The notes below the pieces were generated by a model. It made no database searches, had not been told where the DNA came from, and saw only the letters and a list, made by a program, of their open reading frames with translations. DNA of 10,372 nt from Bacillota bacterium (lineage in GTDB: Bacteria; Bacillota_A; Clostridia; Lachnospirales; WQUN01): contig WQTQ01000146.1 in the NCBI GenBank assembly GCA_009786175.1, forward strand, positions 1 through 10,372. Direction: 5' to 3'. This document shows positions 1 through 7,847 of the stretch, in pieces. A program made the translations under genes and the position numbers. Position 1 is the first letter of the stretch. Each line of letters opens with the position of its first letter.

Positions 1-1166
1 GGGTTTAGCCCCGGGGAGAGTTTTACTAAAATTTCTGCTGCTTCATCCCATTCCATGTAACGGTAGCCCACAGATTCAATTGCTTCCCGCCCCAAAAGCG
101 GGGCCGCGTATGTGACGGTAAACCGCCCGTCTGTAGAGCCGTGTATCAAGTGGGCCGCGGCGGACAGGCTGCTGTTAAGATCCGGTTCGGTTTTGCTTAG
201 CCGCACAATGTTGTCTAGGCCGGAATAGCCGTATTTGCGGATTAGCCTGTCATTTTGCGGGTCTTCCCCAAACATTTTTACCCCCGGCGCGATTATAAGC
301 AGGTTGCCGCCGTCTGCCATTGCCATGCGTGTGCGATATACGGCCTTGTTGCCCAGCCATGTGGAATGGAACTCGCTTTCGTCCAAATACACCACGCAAT
401 TTTGGATGGGGGTACCTACATATGTTATGTTTAGCCGTTGGCTTAACGCCGCCGCCCGCAGGAAAATTTCCCGTTCTTTGCCGATATACAGCCCCATAAC
501 TTGCCCCATGTCCGTAACGGTTAGTACATATTCTAGTGGCAGCTTGCTTATGAAGTGTTCCTGTGCGTAGTCGAACAACCGCCGCACGGGGGTGTCAACT
601 TTGCCCAGGATTTTTTCAATGCCGTAAAACGCTCCCAGCACATGGGACGCGTTAATAAACTTGCTGCCACCGCACCCTACCACGATGTTTTTCGTATAGT
701 TGGCAATGCCCACTACCTCGTGAGGGGCCACTTGGCCAATAGAAATTAGCAAGTCGTAAGATGTGTCTGCCAAATAATCGGACACTTGTACGGGAATTGC
801 TTCGCTTAGTATGCCCTCAGAAATTTCTGCAACGATATTTTGCGGGATTTCCCCCAGGGTGGTTACACCGTCCCGCCAACGATGGACCAAAAACCGATCC
901 TCCGGTATGTCGCCGAAGAAGGATAGCTGTTCCGTCCTGGCCATGGGTTTGTGGGTACCAAGGGCAGGCAAAATGTCTACGTGCGCGCCTTGGGCCGTTA
1001 AAATTTCATAGTACAGCCCGGTAATTATGCCGCCGCCGGAGTGGGTTCGCGTTATGTCCGGCGGGATTAAAAGGACTTTGCGCAGGCTGCGGTTTTGGCA
1101 GTGTTTCGTTAGGGCTTTGCGGATATGTTCGGTGTTTAGGTGCTGCTCTAGTATAATTGGCTGCAT
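1..1166 (-). CDS. LarA-family nickel-pincer racemase/epimerase (DUF2088), 3' end cut by window edge
   Basis: Seen: 388 codons are open from an ATG at 1166 down to the left edge, with no frameshift and no stop, so the C-terminus is missing. The start has GGAG six bases upstream, and the next in-frame codons upstream reach a stop. The protein carries the LarA N-terminal signature: D37 and R40 in a PPDITR motif and H72 in ALGTHKP, then H149 (APHE), K159 and H175. The last three have the same spacing as H174, K184 and H200 of Lactiplantibacillus plantarum LarA, where K184 and H200 hold the nickel-pincer nucleotide cofactor and the other His residues act in catalysis. K274 sits where LarA has K298. 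Known: LarA interconverts D- and L-lactate, but homologues act on other 2-hydroxyacids, so the substrate here is open. LarB, LarC and LarE, which make the cofactor, are not in the window. It is transcribed away from cas3 and is richer in G+C than the cas genes; I see no functional link to CRISPR. Confidence 0.88.
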   Translation of the reverse strand, partial: MQPIILEQHLNTEHIRKALTKHCQNRSLRKVLLIPPDITRTHSGGGIITGLYYEILTAQGAHVDILPALGTHKPMARTEQLSFFGDIPEDRFLVHRWRDGVTTLGEIPQNIVAEISEGILSEAIPVQVSDYLADTSYDLLISIGQVAPHEVVGIANYTKNIVVGCGGSKFINASHVLGAFYGIEKILGKVDTPVRRLFDYAQEHFISKLPLEYVLTVTDMGQVMGLYIGKEREIFLRAAALSQRLNITYVGTPIQNCVVYLDESEFHSTWLGNKAVYRTRMAMADGGNLLIIAPGVKMFGEDPQNDRLIRKYGYSGLDNIVRLSKTEPDLNSSLSAAAHLIHGSTDGRFTVTYAAPLLGREAIESVGYRYMEWDEAAEILVKLSPGLN

Positions 1167-1223
1167 TTTTTTCTCCAAATTTGTGTCACTTAGGTTGGTG
1201 AAGTATACCTATGAATTGCCCCA

Positions 1224-1252
1224 ATTATAACCAATGCAGGCAGGCTAAGCAA
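1224..1252 (-). promoter_or_regulatory. Candidate sigma-70/SigA promoter for the larA-like gene
   Basis: On the - strand, TTGCTT (1252-1247) and a perfect TATAAT (1229-1224) are separated by exactly 17 bases. Initiation would be near 1217, giving a leader of about 50 nt before the ATG at 1166. The -35 matches the consensus only in its TTG. Predicted from sequence alone. Confidence 0.5.
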
Positions 1253-1315
1253 TAACTGGTTTGACGCAACGGGTTTTCCGGGTCTATAAACATCACCCAC
1301 TCTTGACAGTATAAA

Positions 1316-1332
1316 GATAGATCGTATCTATC
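1316..1332. repeat. Short palindrome GATAGAT-CGT-ATCTATC
   Basis: A perfect 7-bp inverted repeat with a 3-base centre lies eight bases downstream of a TTGACA hexamer (1303-1308). No well-spaced -10 accompanies that hexamer: TATCAT at 1329-1334 is 20 bases away. It could be an operator for a dimeric regulator or chance in AT-rich DNA. Confidence 0.35.
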
Positions 1333-1475
1333 ATATGCTGGTATGAGGTTAATAGAAGTTGCCTTAAGACGTGAAGTAATTTCAAAGCTAAACAAATTAG
1401 ACGGGCTGAAGCTTACTATGCAAACGCCATTAACTGTCATATTGTTAATATAATGCAAAAATTCATTGTGTAAAC

Positions 1476-1504
1476 TTCTTACATTTAGTACACTGTATTA
1501 TAAT
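1476..1504 (+). promoter_or_regulatory. Candidate cas operon promoter
   Basis: A perfect TATAAT at 1499-1504 lies 29 bases before the cas3 ATG, so transcription would start near 1511 and give a leader of about 23 nt. The -35 is weak: TTCTTA at 1476-1481 with 17-bp spacing, or CTTACA at 1478-1483 with 15-bp spacing. A weak -35 inside an inverted repeat is compatible with regulated expression. Confidence 0.45.
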
Positions 1505-1512
1505 AAATGTAA
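1479..1512. repeat. Inverted repeat over the cas promoter (candidate operator)
   Basis: TTACATTTA (1479-1487) and its exact complement TAAATGTAA (1504-1512) are separated by 16 bp. The arms lie just downstream of the -35 and across the end of the -10 and the probable transcription start. The centre-to-centre distance is 25 bp, a little over two helical turns, so a dimeric repressor bound here would block the promoter. No regulator gene is visible in the window. Confidence 0.4.
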
Positions 1513-1533
1513 TATTTAAAGGAGTGGTCAACA

Positions 1534-3789
1534 ATGTATACATATACACCGCATGAAGTAAAAGCTCCTGATAACGTAAATAAAGTTTTTGATACTGCTT
1601 TTGCCCGGCCAAATCAATTACTTAGTCAACATTTATACAATGTTTCTTCCCTTGCTGCACACTTTGGAAAAAAGTGTGGTATTGGAGAAATTATGCGCCT
1701 TGCCGGTTTTCTCCATGACTTGGGTAAAATTTCAGAAGAGTTCCAAGCTAAGCTAAGCGGAAGCAATAACCAAGTACCCCATAGTATTTTTGGTGCAAAG
1801 CGAATTTATGAAGACACAAAGGAGATACGTTTTGTACCTGAAATTTTGGCAAATGCAATTACTGCACATCATGGAAAATTGTATGACAATCTTTCGCCAG
1901 AGGGCGACATTCCATTATTATGTATGCTGGCAGATGTGCCGCTATTTCCTTGTGCGCCTAATAGCCCACCAGTGGACTTGAGTCAATTGAGTGTTGAGTT
2001 TGACGCTGTGGTTAGAAAGGTACACAGTGAGGATGTGCCTTTTACGTTTTCTATGCTTGCAAAGTTGGTGTATTCATGTTTGGTTGACGTGGATCGATTG
2101 GATGCCTATAGACACGAGAACAATATAGAGGACACTCCGCAGGCAGACTGGGACAACATGCTTGCTAACTTAACAAATCATCTTGCGAAATTCGCTACGG
2201 ATTCCGAAATTGCACTTTTCCGAAAAAAAATATCTGATGGATGTAACGAAGCGGGTTTACGTGATCGCGGAGTATACAAACTGGAAGTCCCAACTGGCGG
2301 AGGCAAGACACTTGCAAGTTTACGTTTTGCTCTAACTCATGCAAAAAAGCATAAGTTGGACAGGATTATTTTTGTAATCCCATATCTGTCTATATTGAGC
2401 CAGACCGCTGATGTAATACGCAAAGCCTTGAAGGCAGACGAAGCAACTGTTTTAGAGCATCATTCAGGCTTTTTATCGGATGAAAAAAAGGAAATTCCAC
2501 AATATTATAATCTACAAACAGACCGCTGGGACGCACCAATCATCTTAACTACACAAGTACAATTTCTGGAAAGTGTGTTTTCCGCAAAAGGCAGTGACCT
2601 ACGTAAGTTGCATAATATGGCAAATAGTGTGATAATTTTTGACGAAGCCCAAAGCCTACCGGTAAAATGTGTTCATTTATTTAATGGTGCAATCAATTTT
2701 TTGAATCGCGTATGTGAGACTACAGTTTTGCTTTGTACTGCCACTCAACCGCTTCTAAATAATGTGTGCCGCCCACTTAGATTTTCTGAAAATCCTGCCA
2801 TTGTCGAATGCGGAGAATTATCTAAGCGTACGAAAATAATAAACACTATAAAACAAAGCGGATACACCTATTCCGAGCTTGCCGCTTTCGTAATGGACAA
2901 GCATAAATTATCTACCCTTGTGATTGTAAACACAAAAGCCGCCGCAAAATCTTTATATGAAGAATTGAAAGCAACGGGAGTATTGGTATTGCACTTAAGT
3001 ACAAATATGTGCGCCGCTCACAGAGATGGTGTAATTGCCGAATTGCATCGTATGCTGGAAGCAAAAGAGCCTGTCATATGCATATCTACACAGCTTATAG
3101 AGGCTGGCGTGGATATTTCGTTGGAATGTGTCATTCGGGATGTTGCCGGACTGGATAGCATTTTTCAGGCGGCGGGGCGTTGTAATCGCCATGGAGAATT
3201 TGGTAAAGTTCAAGACGTATTTGTGGTTAATATTGCGGGAGAGAATCTTGACAAATTGCCTGATATAAAAAAAGGGGCGGAGATAACCAAACGGCTTTTT
3301 GATGAAGGCCGCGGCGATGATATAAATGCGTACTACGAATATTATTTTTATGTGCGTCGTAGAATTATGGATTACCCAACATCGGATGATGGAAATATCT
3401 ACGATTTGTTAGCTACAAATGTCCAGGGACGCATTGCATACAAAAACCGCAGAAGTAAAATGGGCGTACCAAACATGTTATCAGCAATACGCTCAGCGTC
3501 AGATGCATTTTATGTTATTGATCGTGGACGTACAGATGTTGTCGTACCCTATGGTGACGCATTGCAACTTGTAAAGCAATATTGTGATTCTTATTGCCCA
3601 AGTGAGAAACGTAAGTTAATGCGTTTACTGGGAAAATACAGTGTTTCGCTATATAAGTATCAGATAGATGATTTGAGAAAGTCAAATGCATTATATCCAC
3701 AAGAAGAGTTAACTGTGCTGGCAAATGGATTCTATGATAAAGTACGTGGTGTGGATCTGGATGGTCAGCACGATTTCTTATTCCTGTAA
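1534..3789 (+). CDS. cas3: CRISPR-associated nuclease/helicase Cas3 (type I-C)
   Basis: Cas3 is recruited by target-bound Cascade; it nicks the displaced strand and degrades it while unwinding 3' to 5'. The 751-residue protein has an N-terminal HD nuclease domain (about 1-220) with H33, the H61-D62 pair in FLHDLGK, H83, H112-H113 and an Asp near 185-187 as metal ligands. The superfamily 2 helicase follows: Walker A PTGGGKT at 253-259, DEAQ at 370-373, TAT at 402-404, and motif VI QAAGRCNR at 545-552. All catalytic motifs are present and HD and helicase are fused, as usual for I-C. The ATG has GGAG nine bases upstream (1521-1524). This is the first gene of the operon, 35 nt before cas5c. Length is normal for the family. 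Confidence 0.97.
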   Translation: MYTYTPHEVKAPDNVNKVFDTAFARPNQLLSQHLYNVSSLAAHFGKKCGIGEIMRLAGFLHDLGKISEEFQAKLSGSNNQVPHSIFGAKRIYEDTKEIRFVPEILANAITAHHGKLYDNLSPEGDIPLLCMLADVPLFPCAPNSPPVDLSQLSVEFDAVVRKVHSEDVPFTFSMLAKLVYSCLVDVDRLDAYRHENNIEDTPQADWDNMLANLTNHLAKFATDSEIALFRKKISDGCNEAGLRDRGVYKLEVPTGGGKTLASLRFALTHAKKHKLDRIIFVIPYLSILSQTADVIRKALKADEATVLEHHSGFLSDEKKEIPQYYNLQTDRWDAPIILTTQVQFLESVFSAKGSDLRKLHNMANSVIIFDEAQSLPVKCVHLFNGAINFLNRVCETTVLLCTATQPLLNNVCRPLRFSENPAIVECGELSKRTKIINTIKQSGYTYSELAAFVMDKHKLSTLVIVNTKAAAKSLYEELKATGVLVLHLSTNMCAAHRDGVIAELHRMLEAKEPVICISTQLIEAGVDISLECVIRDVAGLDSIFQAAGRCNRHGEFGKVQDVFVVNIAGENLDKLPDIKKGAEITKRLFDEGRGDDINAYYEYYFYVRRRIMDYPTSDDGNIYDLLATNVQGRIAYKNRRSKMGVPNMLSAIRSASDAFYVIDRGRTDVVVPYGDALQLVKQYCDSYCPSEKRKLMRLLGKYSVSLYKYQIDDLRKSNALYPQEELTVLANGFYDKVRGVDLDGQHDFLFL

Positions 3790-3824
3790 AGTGCTTAACA
3801 AATTGAAGAAAATGAGGTGATAAA

Positions 3825-4538
3825 ATGAAGTTGAAACGCAATGGGGTTGAATTCAAAGTTTATGGCAGGTACGCCTTGTTTTCAGACCCTATTACACGTC
3901 CAGGTGGTGAAAAATTTAGCTATCAGGTGCCGACCTACCAGGCGTTGAAAGGCATTCTGGAAAGCGTCTATTGGAAGCCTACATTTATATGGCATATAGA
4001 TGCGGTGCGAGTTATAAAGCGTATCCAAACAGAAAGCCGTGGCATACGTCCTGTAAAAATGAGCGGCGGCAATGATTTGGCGTATTACACCTATCTGCGC
4101 GATGTAGAGTATCAGGTTATGGCGCACTTTGAATGGAACCCGTACCGTCCAGAGCTATTCCATGATCAAGACGAACATAAACATCATAACATTGCCAAGC
4201 GGGCAATAAAGCAAGGTGGGCGACGAGATATATTCCTTGGAACGCGAGAATGCCAAGCATATGTAGAGCCATGTGTGTTTGGCGAGGATAAAGGATTTTA
4301 TGATGATTATGGCTGCTTAGATTTTGGGCTAATGTTCCATGGCTTCGATTATCCGGACGAAACAGCCAAAAATGAGCTTGCCGTGAGAATTTGGAGACAG
4401 TCCATGGATAATGGGGTGATTGTATTTGATTCTTCGGCAGATATACAACTACGCCGTGTAGTACGTGAGTATGGGGATAAATACGAATTTAAGCGATTTG
4501 AGGAAGGGGTGAATTTTACAAGTGAGCTGGTTTGGTAA
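3825..4538 (+). CDS. cas5c: Cas5c (Cas5d), crRNA-processing endoribonuclease and Cascade subunit
   Basis: Type I-C lacks Cas6; Cas5c cuts the array transcript at the base of each repeat hairpin and stays on the 5' handle of the crRNA as the foot of Cascade. The 237-residue product starts with the Cas5 RAMP fold (VEFKVYGRYALFSDP). It has Y49 in ESVYWKP and K119-H120 in EHKHH, which line up with the Y46, K116 and H117 catalytic residues reported for Bacillus halodurans Cas5d (constant offset of three). The ATG follows a strong GAGGTGA (3814-3820) at four bases. Its 3' end overlaps cas8c by 17 nt, suggesting coupled translation. Confidence 0.96.
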   Translation: MKLKRNGVEFKVYGRYALFSDPITRPGGEKFSYQVPTYQALKGILESVYWKPTFIWHIDAVRVIKRIQTESRGIRPVKMSGGNDLAYYTYLRDVEYQVMAHFEWNPYRPELFHDQDEHKHHNIAKRAIKQGGRRDIFLGTRECQAYVEPCVFGEDKGFYDDYGCLDFGLMFHGFDYPDETAKNELAVRIWRQSMDNGVIVFDSSADIQLRRVVREYGDKYEFKRFEEGVNFTSELVW

Positions 4539-6399
4539 TTTGACGGAAGCCTACGACAGAGTTGTGGATATAGTGGGCATTCCTGATGAAAAGGTAAATG
4601 TATTACTCCCGTTATATCACATGATGGCAAAAACAGATGTTTGCATTGCCATAGATGCTAGTGGTAAGTTTCTGCGTGCTGATAGTTATCCATTAGATAT
4701 ATGTATTCCATGCACTGAAAACTCATCTACCAGAACTGGTAGCATTGAGCCACATCCGTTACATGAGCAGCTTATTTACTTGGCGTTTGACAAGAAAAAA
4801 CTTGAGACATACCTTTCTCGGCTAAGGGAGTGGAGCGATTATCACCCAAAAGTTAAGGCTGTATATGAGTACGTCGCAAGCGGCTCTATACTTGAGGACT
4901 TGCAAAATAGTGAAATTCCTCTTGACGTGAACCTGTTTGATGAAAATGGCGCCCAAAAGTCAGAGCAAACTATAAAAAAAGAACAGGAAAAAATCAATAA
5001 AATATTCATTCGTTTTCGTGTGGAGATACTTGGAGATTTGACTCCAAACCTATGGGAGGATAAAACAGTATGGGATGCGTGGCAGAGGCATTATCAAAAT
5101 CTGGATAAAAAAGAAGAGACTATGTGTTATGTTACAGGCAAAATATTGCCACCAACGGTCAAACATCCCAAAGGAACTAACATGAATGCATATGGTGCAA
5201 AACTGGTAAGTTGCAACGACGAAACAAATTACACATACAAAGGCCGTTTCAAAAAATCTGACCAACCAAATGCCATAAGCATGGTAGCCAGCCAAAAAGC
5301 CCATGCTATGTTGAAATATCTGGTAGCAAAACATGGTCATAAATGCGACACTCAAGTTATTGTAGCATGGGCGACAGACAATGGTGACGAGCAACTTGAC
5401 CCTTTTGCCAGTACCCTTAGCGCGTATGGTTCAGTAATGAAAAACGAAGAGGATATAATCCAGGAGGCGCATGGAGAATTATCCATTGAGTACGCAAAAA
5501 ACTTGCGCCGTGCATTGTCGGGGATGGGTAATGCCAGATCCTTAACAAATACCTCCCGCCGTGTTGCCGTAATGGCAATGGATGCGGCAACTACGGGGCG
5601 CATGAGTATCACTTTCTATCAAAACCTGCCCCAAAATGAGTATATAGAGAGGGTACTTGCGTGGCACGAATCCTGTAGTTGGTGGGTTCGCCATGATGGG
5701 CAGGACTATGTTTCCACTCCCAGCGCAAACCGTATTATTGCGGCGGTATATGGTGAACCTAAAGGCGAGGGTTATAAGAAAATCCAGAAACAGGCGAGAG
5801 AGCGATTGTTGCATCATATCGTATGTGGCCAGCCATTAGATCGTGGCTGGATATCATCTGCCGTTGCTCGTGTAAGTCAGCCATTTTCCTACAACAAGCA
5901 GGATGGTGGCTGGGATATTGGAAAGTGGAGTTCAGCACTTGGTGTTACATGTGCCGTTGTGCGCAAGTATTATAAAAAGGAGGAGTTTGATTTGGAACTT
6001 GACAAAACCTGTATAGACAGGGGATATCTGTATGGGAGGTTACTAGCTATTGCAGACAGATTGGAAAGTCATGCGCGTTTCTTGCAAGAGGGCAGAATTG
6101 GCGGTACAGATAAGCGTCCGACCAATGCAGTGCGGTATATGTCTGCATTCGCGTCAAAGCCTTTGCGCACATGGAAGCTTATTTTTGACCAGTTAAACCC
6201 GTATATTCAGCGATTAAATGGTGCTGAATGGTATCAGCAGCAAATTGATGAAGTTATGAGTCTGTTTGAAGCAAATGCTTTGGATGACAGACCACTAGAC
6301 GGGAAATATTTGCTGGGTTACTCCCTGCAACGCAGAGCATTTAAAAATGACAATCGAAATCAGGAGGATGAAAACAATGAGCCTAACGAAGAAAATTGA
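4522..6399 (+). CDS. cas8c: Cas8c (Csd1), large subunit of type I-C Cascade
   Basis: Cas8c recognises the PAM and, in Cascade, opens the target DNA and recruits Cas3. The start is GTG at 4522: an AGGAAGGGGTGA stretch (4501-4512) ends nine bases upstream, and the product begins MSWFGNLTEAYD, as Csd1 proteins do. The 625 residues are of normal length. Family landmarks are the early LLPLYHMMAKTDVCIAID segment, the TENSSTRTG and HPLHEQLIYL motifs, CYVTGKILPP (from about 202), YGAKLVSCN, and VAWA at 281-284. The last 135 codons are the alpha-helical C-terminal domain, which has its own ribosome binding site and should also be made separately as Cas11c. It overlaps cas5c by 17 nt and cas7c by 23 nt. 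Composition resembles its cas neighbours. Confidence 0.96.
   Translation: MSWFGNLTEAYDRVVDIVGIPDEKVNVLLPLYHMMAKTDVCIAIDASGKFLRADSYPLDICIPCTENSSTRTGSIEPHPLHEQLIYLAFDKKKLETYLSRLREWSDYHPKVKAVYEYVASGSILEDLQNSEIPLDVNLFDENGAQKSEQTIKKEQEKINKIFIRFRVEILGDLTPNLWEDKTVWDAWQRHYQNLDKKEETMCYVTGKILPPTVKHPKGTNMNAYGAKLVSCNDETNYTYKGRFKKSDQPNAISMVASQKAHAMLKYLVAKHGHKCDTQVIVAWATDNGDEQLDPFASTLSAYGSVMKNEEDIIQEAHGELSIEYAKNLRRALSGMGNARSLTNTSRRVAVMAMDAATTGRMSITFYQNLPQNEYIERVLAWHESCSWWVRHDGQDYVSTPSANRIIAAVYGEPKGEGYKKIQKQARERLLHHIVCGQPLDRGWISSAVARVSQPFSYNKQDGGWDIGKWSSALGVTCAVVRKYYKKEEFDLELDKTCIDRGYLYGRLLAIADRLESHARFLQEGRIGGTDKRPTNAVRYMSAFASKPLRTWKLIFDQLNPYIQRLNGAEWYQQQIDEVMSLFEANALDDRPLDGKYLLGYSLQRRAFKNDNRNQEDENNEPNEEN
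5992..6399 (+). CDS. cas11c: Cas11c, Cascade small subunit from an internal TTG start within cas8c
   Basis: Seen: inside cas8c, AAGGAGGAG (5977-5985) lies eight bases (counted from GGAGG) before an in-frame TTG at 5992, the spacing of a real start. Translation from there gives 135 residues ending with Cas8c, beginning M-ELDKTCIDRGYLYGRLLA and rich in helix-forming residues, with an acidic Asn/Glu-rich tail. Known: in type I-C systems such as that of Desulfovibrio vulgaris, the small subunit Cas11c is made by internal initiation within cas8c and lines the Cascade belly to hold the non-target strand. No in-frame ATG or GTG has comparable spacing; the next Met is 50 codons on. The product is inferred from this ribosome binding site, the length and the matching location. 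Automatic annotation normally misses it. Confidence 0.8.
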   Translation: MELDKTCIDRGYLYGRLLAIADRLESHARFLQEGRIGGTDKRPTNAVRYMSAFASKPLRTWKLIFDQLNPYIQRLNGAEWYQQQIDEVMSLFEANALDDRPLDGKYLLGYSLQRRAFKNDNRNQEDENNEPNEEN

Positions 6400-7204
6400 T
6401 TTTGCAATTATCATAAGCGTAAACCATGCTAACCCAAATGGTGACCCGCTAAACGGAAATCGCCCTCGCACAAACTATGACGGTTATGGCGAAATATCTG
6501 ATGTATGTATAAAGCGGAAAATCCGTAATCGCCTTATGGATAACGGTGAAGCAATTCTTGTGCAATCCGATGATTATCGTGCCAAAGGTGATGAATACCG
6601 CAGTATTAAGGACAGGTATGACAGTTTAGCAAAAGTCTGGCCAAAGACGAAGGATAGTGAAGCCCGTGCTGCTTCTGCCTGCCAGGCCTGGTTTGATGTT
6701 CGGGCATTTGGACAGGTATTGGCAGGGGTTGACGATACAAATGCGTCCATTGCCATTAGAGGCCCAGTAAGCATACAAAGTGCGTTTTCCCTCGAACCGG
6801 TGGATGTTTCCAGTGTGCAAATAACAAAGAGTGTGAACCTTACTACTAATAATAAAAAAGATCCTTCACAAAAGTCAGGCGATACTATGGGTATGAAACA
6901 CCGTATAGAACACGGCATATACGTCACTTACGGCAGCATCAACCGCCAGTTGGCAGAGAAAACAGGCTTTTCTGATAATGATGCGGAAATTCTCAAAACT
7001 GCAATGTTAAAACTATTTGAAAATGATGAATCTTCCGCGCGTCCTGCTGGAAGTATGGAAGTGCTGAAAGTGATTTGGTGGACACATGTAAATTGTGTGC
7101 AGTCATCCGCAAAAGTTCATCGTAGTTTAGAAGTTAACACAAACGGTACGTACACACTTACTCCGGTAGAAGGTGTTGAGGTGCAAGAGTTAGATGCCAT
7201 ATGA
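6377..7204 (+). CDS. cas7c: Cas7c (Csd2), Cascade backbone subunit
   Basis: Several copies of Cas7c coat the spacer part of the crRNA and form the backbone of Cascade. I choose ATG 6377 (275 residues, MSLTKKIDFAII) because AGGAGG at 6362-6367 lies nine bases upstream. The ATG at 6347 lies ahead of that site, and ATG 6368 directly abuts it. Family marks: NPNGDPLNGNRPR at 19-31, YGEISDVCIKRKIRNRL, the FDVRAFGQVL segment, IRGPVSIQSAFS, and near the C-terminus ENDESSARPAGSMEVLKVIWW. It overlaps the end of cas8c by 23 nt and cas4 by 11 nt. The length is at the short end of normal. Confidence 0.95.
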   Translation: MSLTKKIDFAIIISVNHANPNGDPLNGNRPRTNYDGYGEISDVCIKRKIRNRLMDNGEAILVQSDDYRAKGDEYRSIKDRYDSLAKVWPKTKDSEARAASACQAWFDVRAFGQVLAGVDDTNASIAIRGPVSIQSAFSLEPVDVSSVQITKSVNLTTNNKKDPSQKSGDTMGMKHRIEHGIYVTYGSINRQLAEKTGFSDNDAEILKTAMLKLFENDESSARPAGSMEVLKVIWWTHVNCVQSSAKVHRSLEVNTNGTYTLTPVEGVEVQELDAI

Positions 7205-7847
7205 TGACCAGGATTTTCTTAATATTTCAGGCATTCAACATTTTACGTTTTGCCGTCGCCGTTGGGCATTGATTTTTATCGAATGCATATGGGCTGATAA
7301 TGAATTTACCACAGGTGGTACGTTGATGCACGCTCGTGTCCATGATCCGCTAATCACAGAAAAGCGGGGCGATTTGCTTACATCGCGGGACATGCCGGTT
7401 TTTTCATATAATTTGGGGATTACAGGCAAATGCGATGCTGTGGAATTTCGTCAAGATGATTTGGGCGTAACTATATTTGGCCGAGATGGTAAGTGGTTGC
7501 CATGTCCGGTTGAATACAAGCATGGACGCCCTCAAAAAAATGATTCTGACAGACTACAATTATGTGCCCAGGCCATATGTTTGGAAGAGATGCTAAATTG
7601 TCCAACCATAGATGTGGCTTATATTTACTATGGTGAAACTAAACGCCGAGAAGCTGTCTTGTTAAACACAGAATTGAGAGAGCGAGTTGTTGATACCTTT
7701 GCAGAGATGCGAGGATATTATCAACGAGGATATACTCCACGAGTAAAACTTAAAAAGGCGTGTGTTTCCTGCTCTCTTAAAGATGATTGTTTACCCAAAC
7801 TACCTGTCGGCAGCGTAAGGGAGTATATAGATGAAAAAATTACTTAA
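7194..7847 (+). CDS. cas4: Cas4, RecB-family Fe-S exonuclease of adaptation
   Basis: Cas4 associates with Cas1-Cas2 and trims prespacers in a PAM-dependent way, setting spacer length and orientation. The 217-residue protein has the RecB-like nuclease core: H46 in LMHARVH, D81 in GKCDAVEF, E107 and K109 in PVEYKHG, and a Gln-rich LQLCAQ helix around 121-126. The four iron-sulphur cysteines are all present: C20 (HFTFCRRRW) plus C190, C193 and C199 at the C-terminus. The ATG at 7194 lies ten bases after GAGGTG (7178-7183) and overlaps the cas7c stop by 11 nt; the 3' end overlaps cas1 by 17 nt. It is separate from cas1, as is usual in I-C. Confidence 0.96.
   Translation: MPYDDQDFLNISGIQHFTFCRRRWALIFIECIWADNEFTTGGTLMHARVHDPLITEKRGDLLTSRDMPVFSYNLGITGKCDAVEFRQDDLGVTIFGRDGKWLPCPVEYKHGRPQKNDSDRLQLCAQAICLEEMLNCPTIDVAYIYYGETKRREAVLLNTELRERVVDTFAEMRGYYQRGYTPRVKLKKACVSCSLKDDCLPKLPVGSVREYIDEKIT

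Larger units (their letters stand above)
1167..1533. other. Divergent intergenic region between larA-like gene and cas3
   Basis: This 367-bp AT-rich gap separates two outward-facing genes. It holds the candidate larA promoter at its left, a 7-bp palindrome at 1316-1332, and the candidate cas promoter with its inverted repeat at its right end. A 77-codon - strand reading frame (1225-1458) lies here, but it has no ribosome binding site, starts at TTG and ends inside the larA -10 box, so I do not call it a gene. No tRNA or riboswitch-like structure was recognised. Confidence 0.7.

Noticed and set aside
1225..1458. 77-codon - strand reading frame upstream of the larA-like gene
   Set aside because: It starts at TTG with no ribosome binding site (nor at the inner ATG), matches no family I know, and its stop overlaps the predicted larA -10 box.
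1465..1472. ATTGTGTA shared between the cas promoter region and the leader (9273-9280)
   Set aside because: An 8-base match between two AT-rich regions of this size is expected by chance, and the flanks differ.
6347..6376. Upstream ATG starts for cas7c at 6347 and 6368
   Set aside because: The AGGAGG at 6362-6367 is correctly spaced only for ATG 6377, and the product from there matches Csd2 N-termini.
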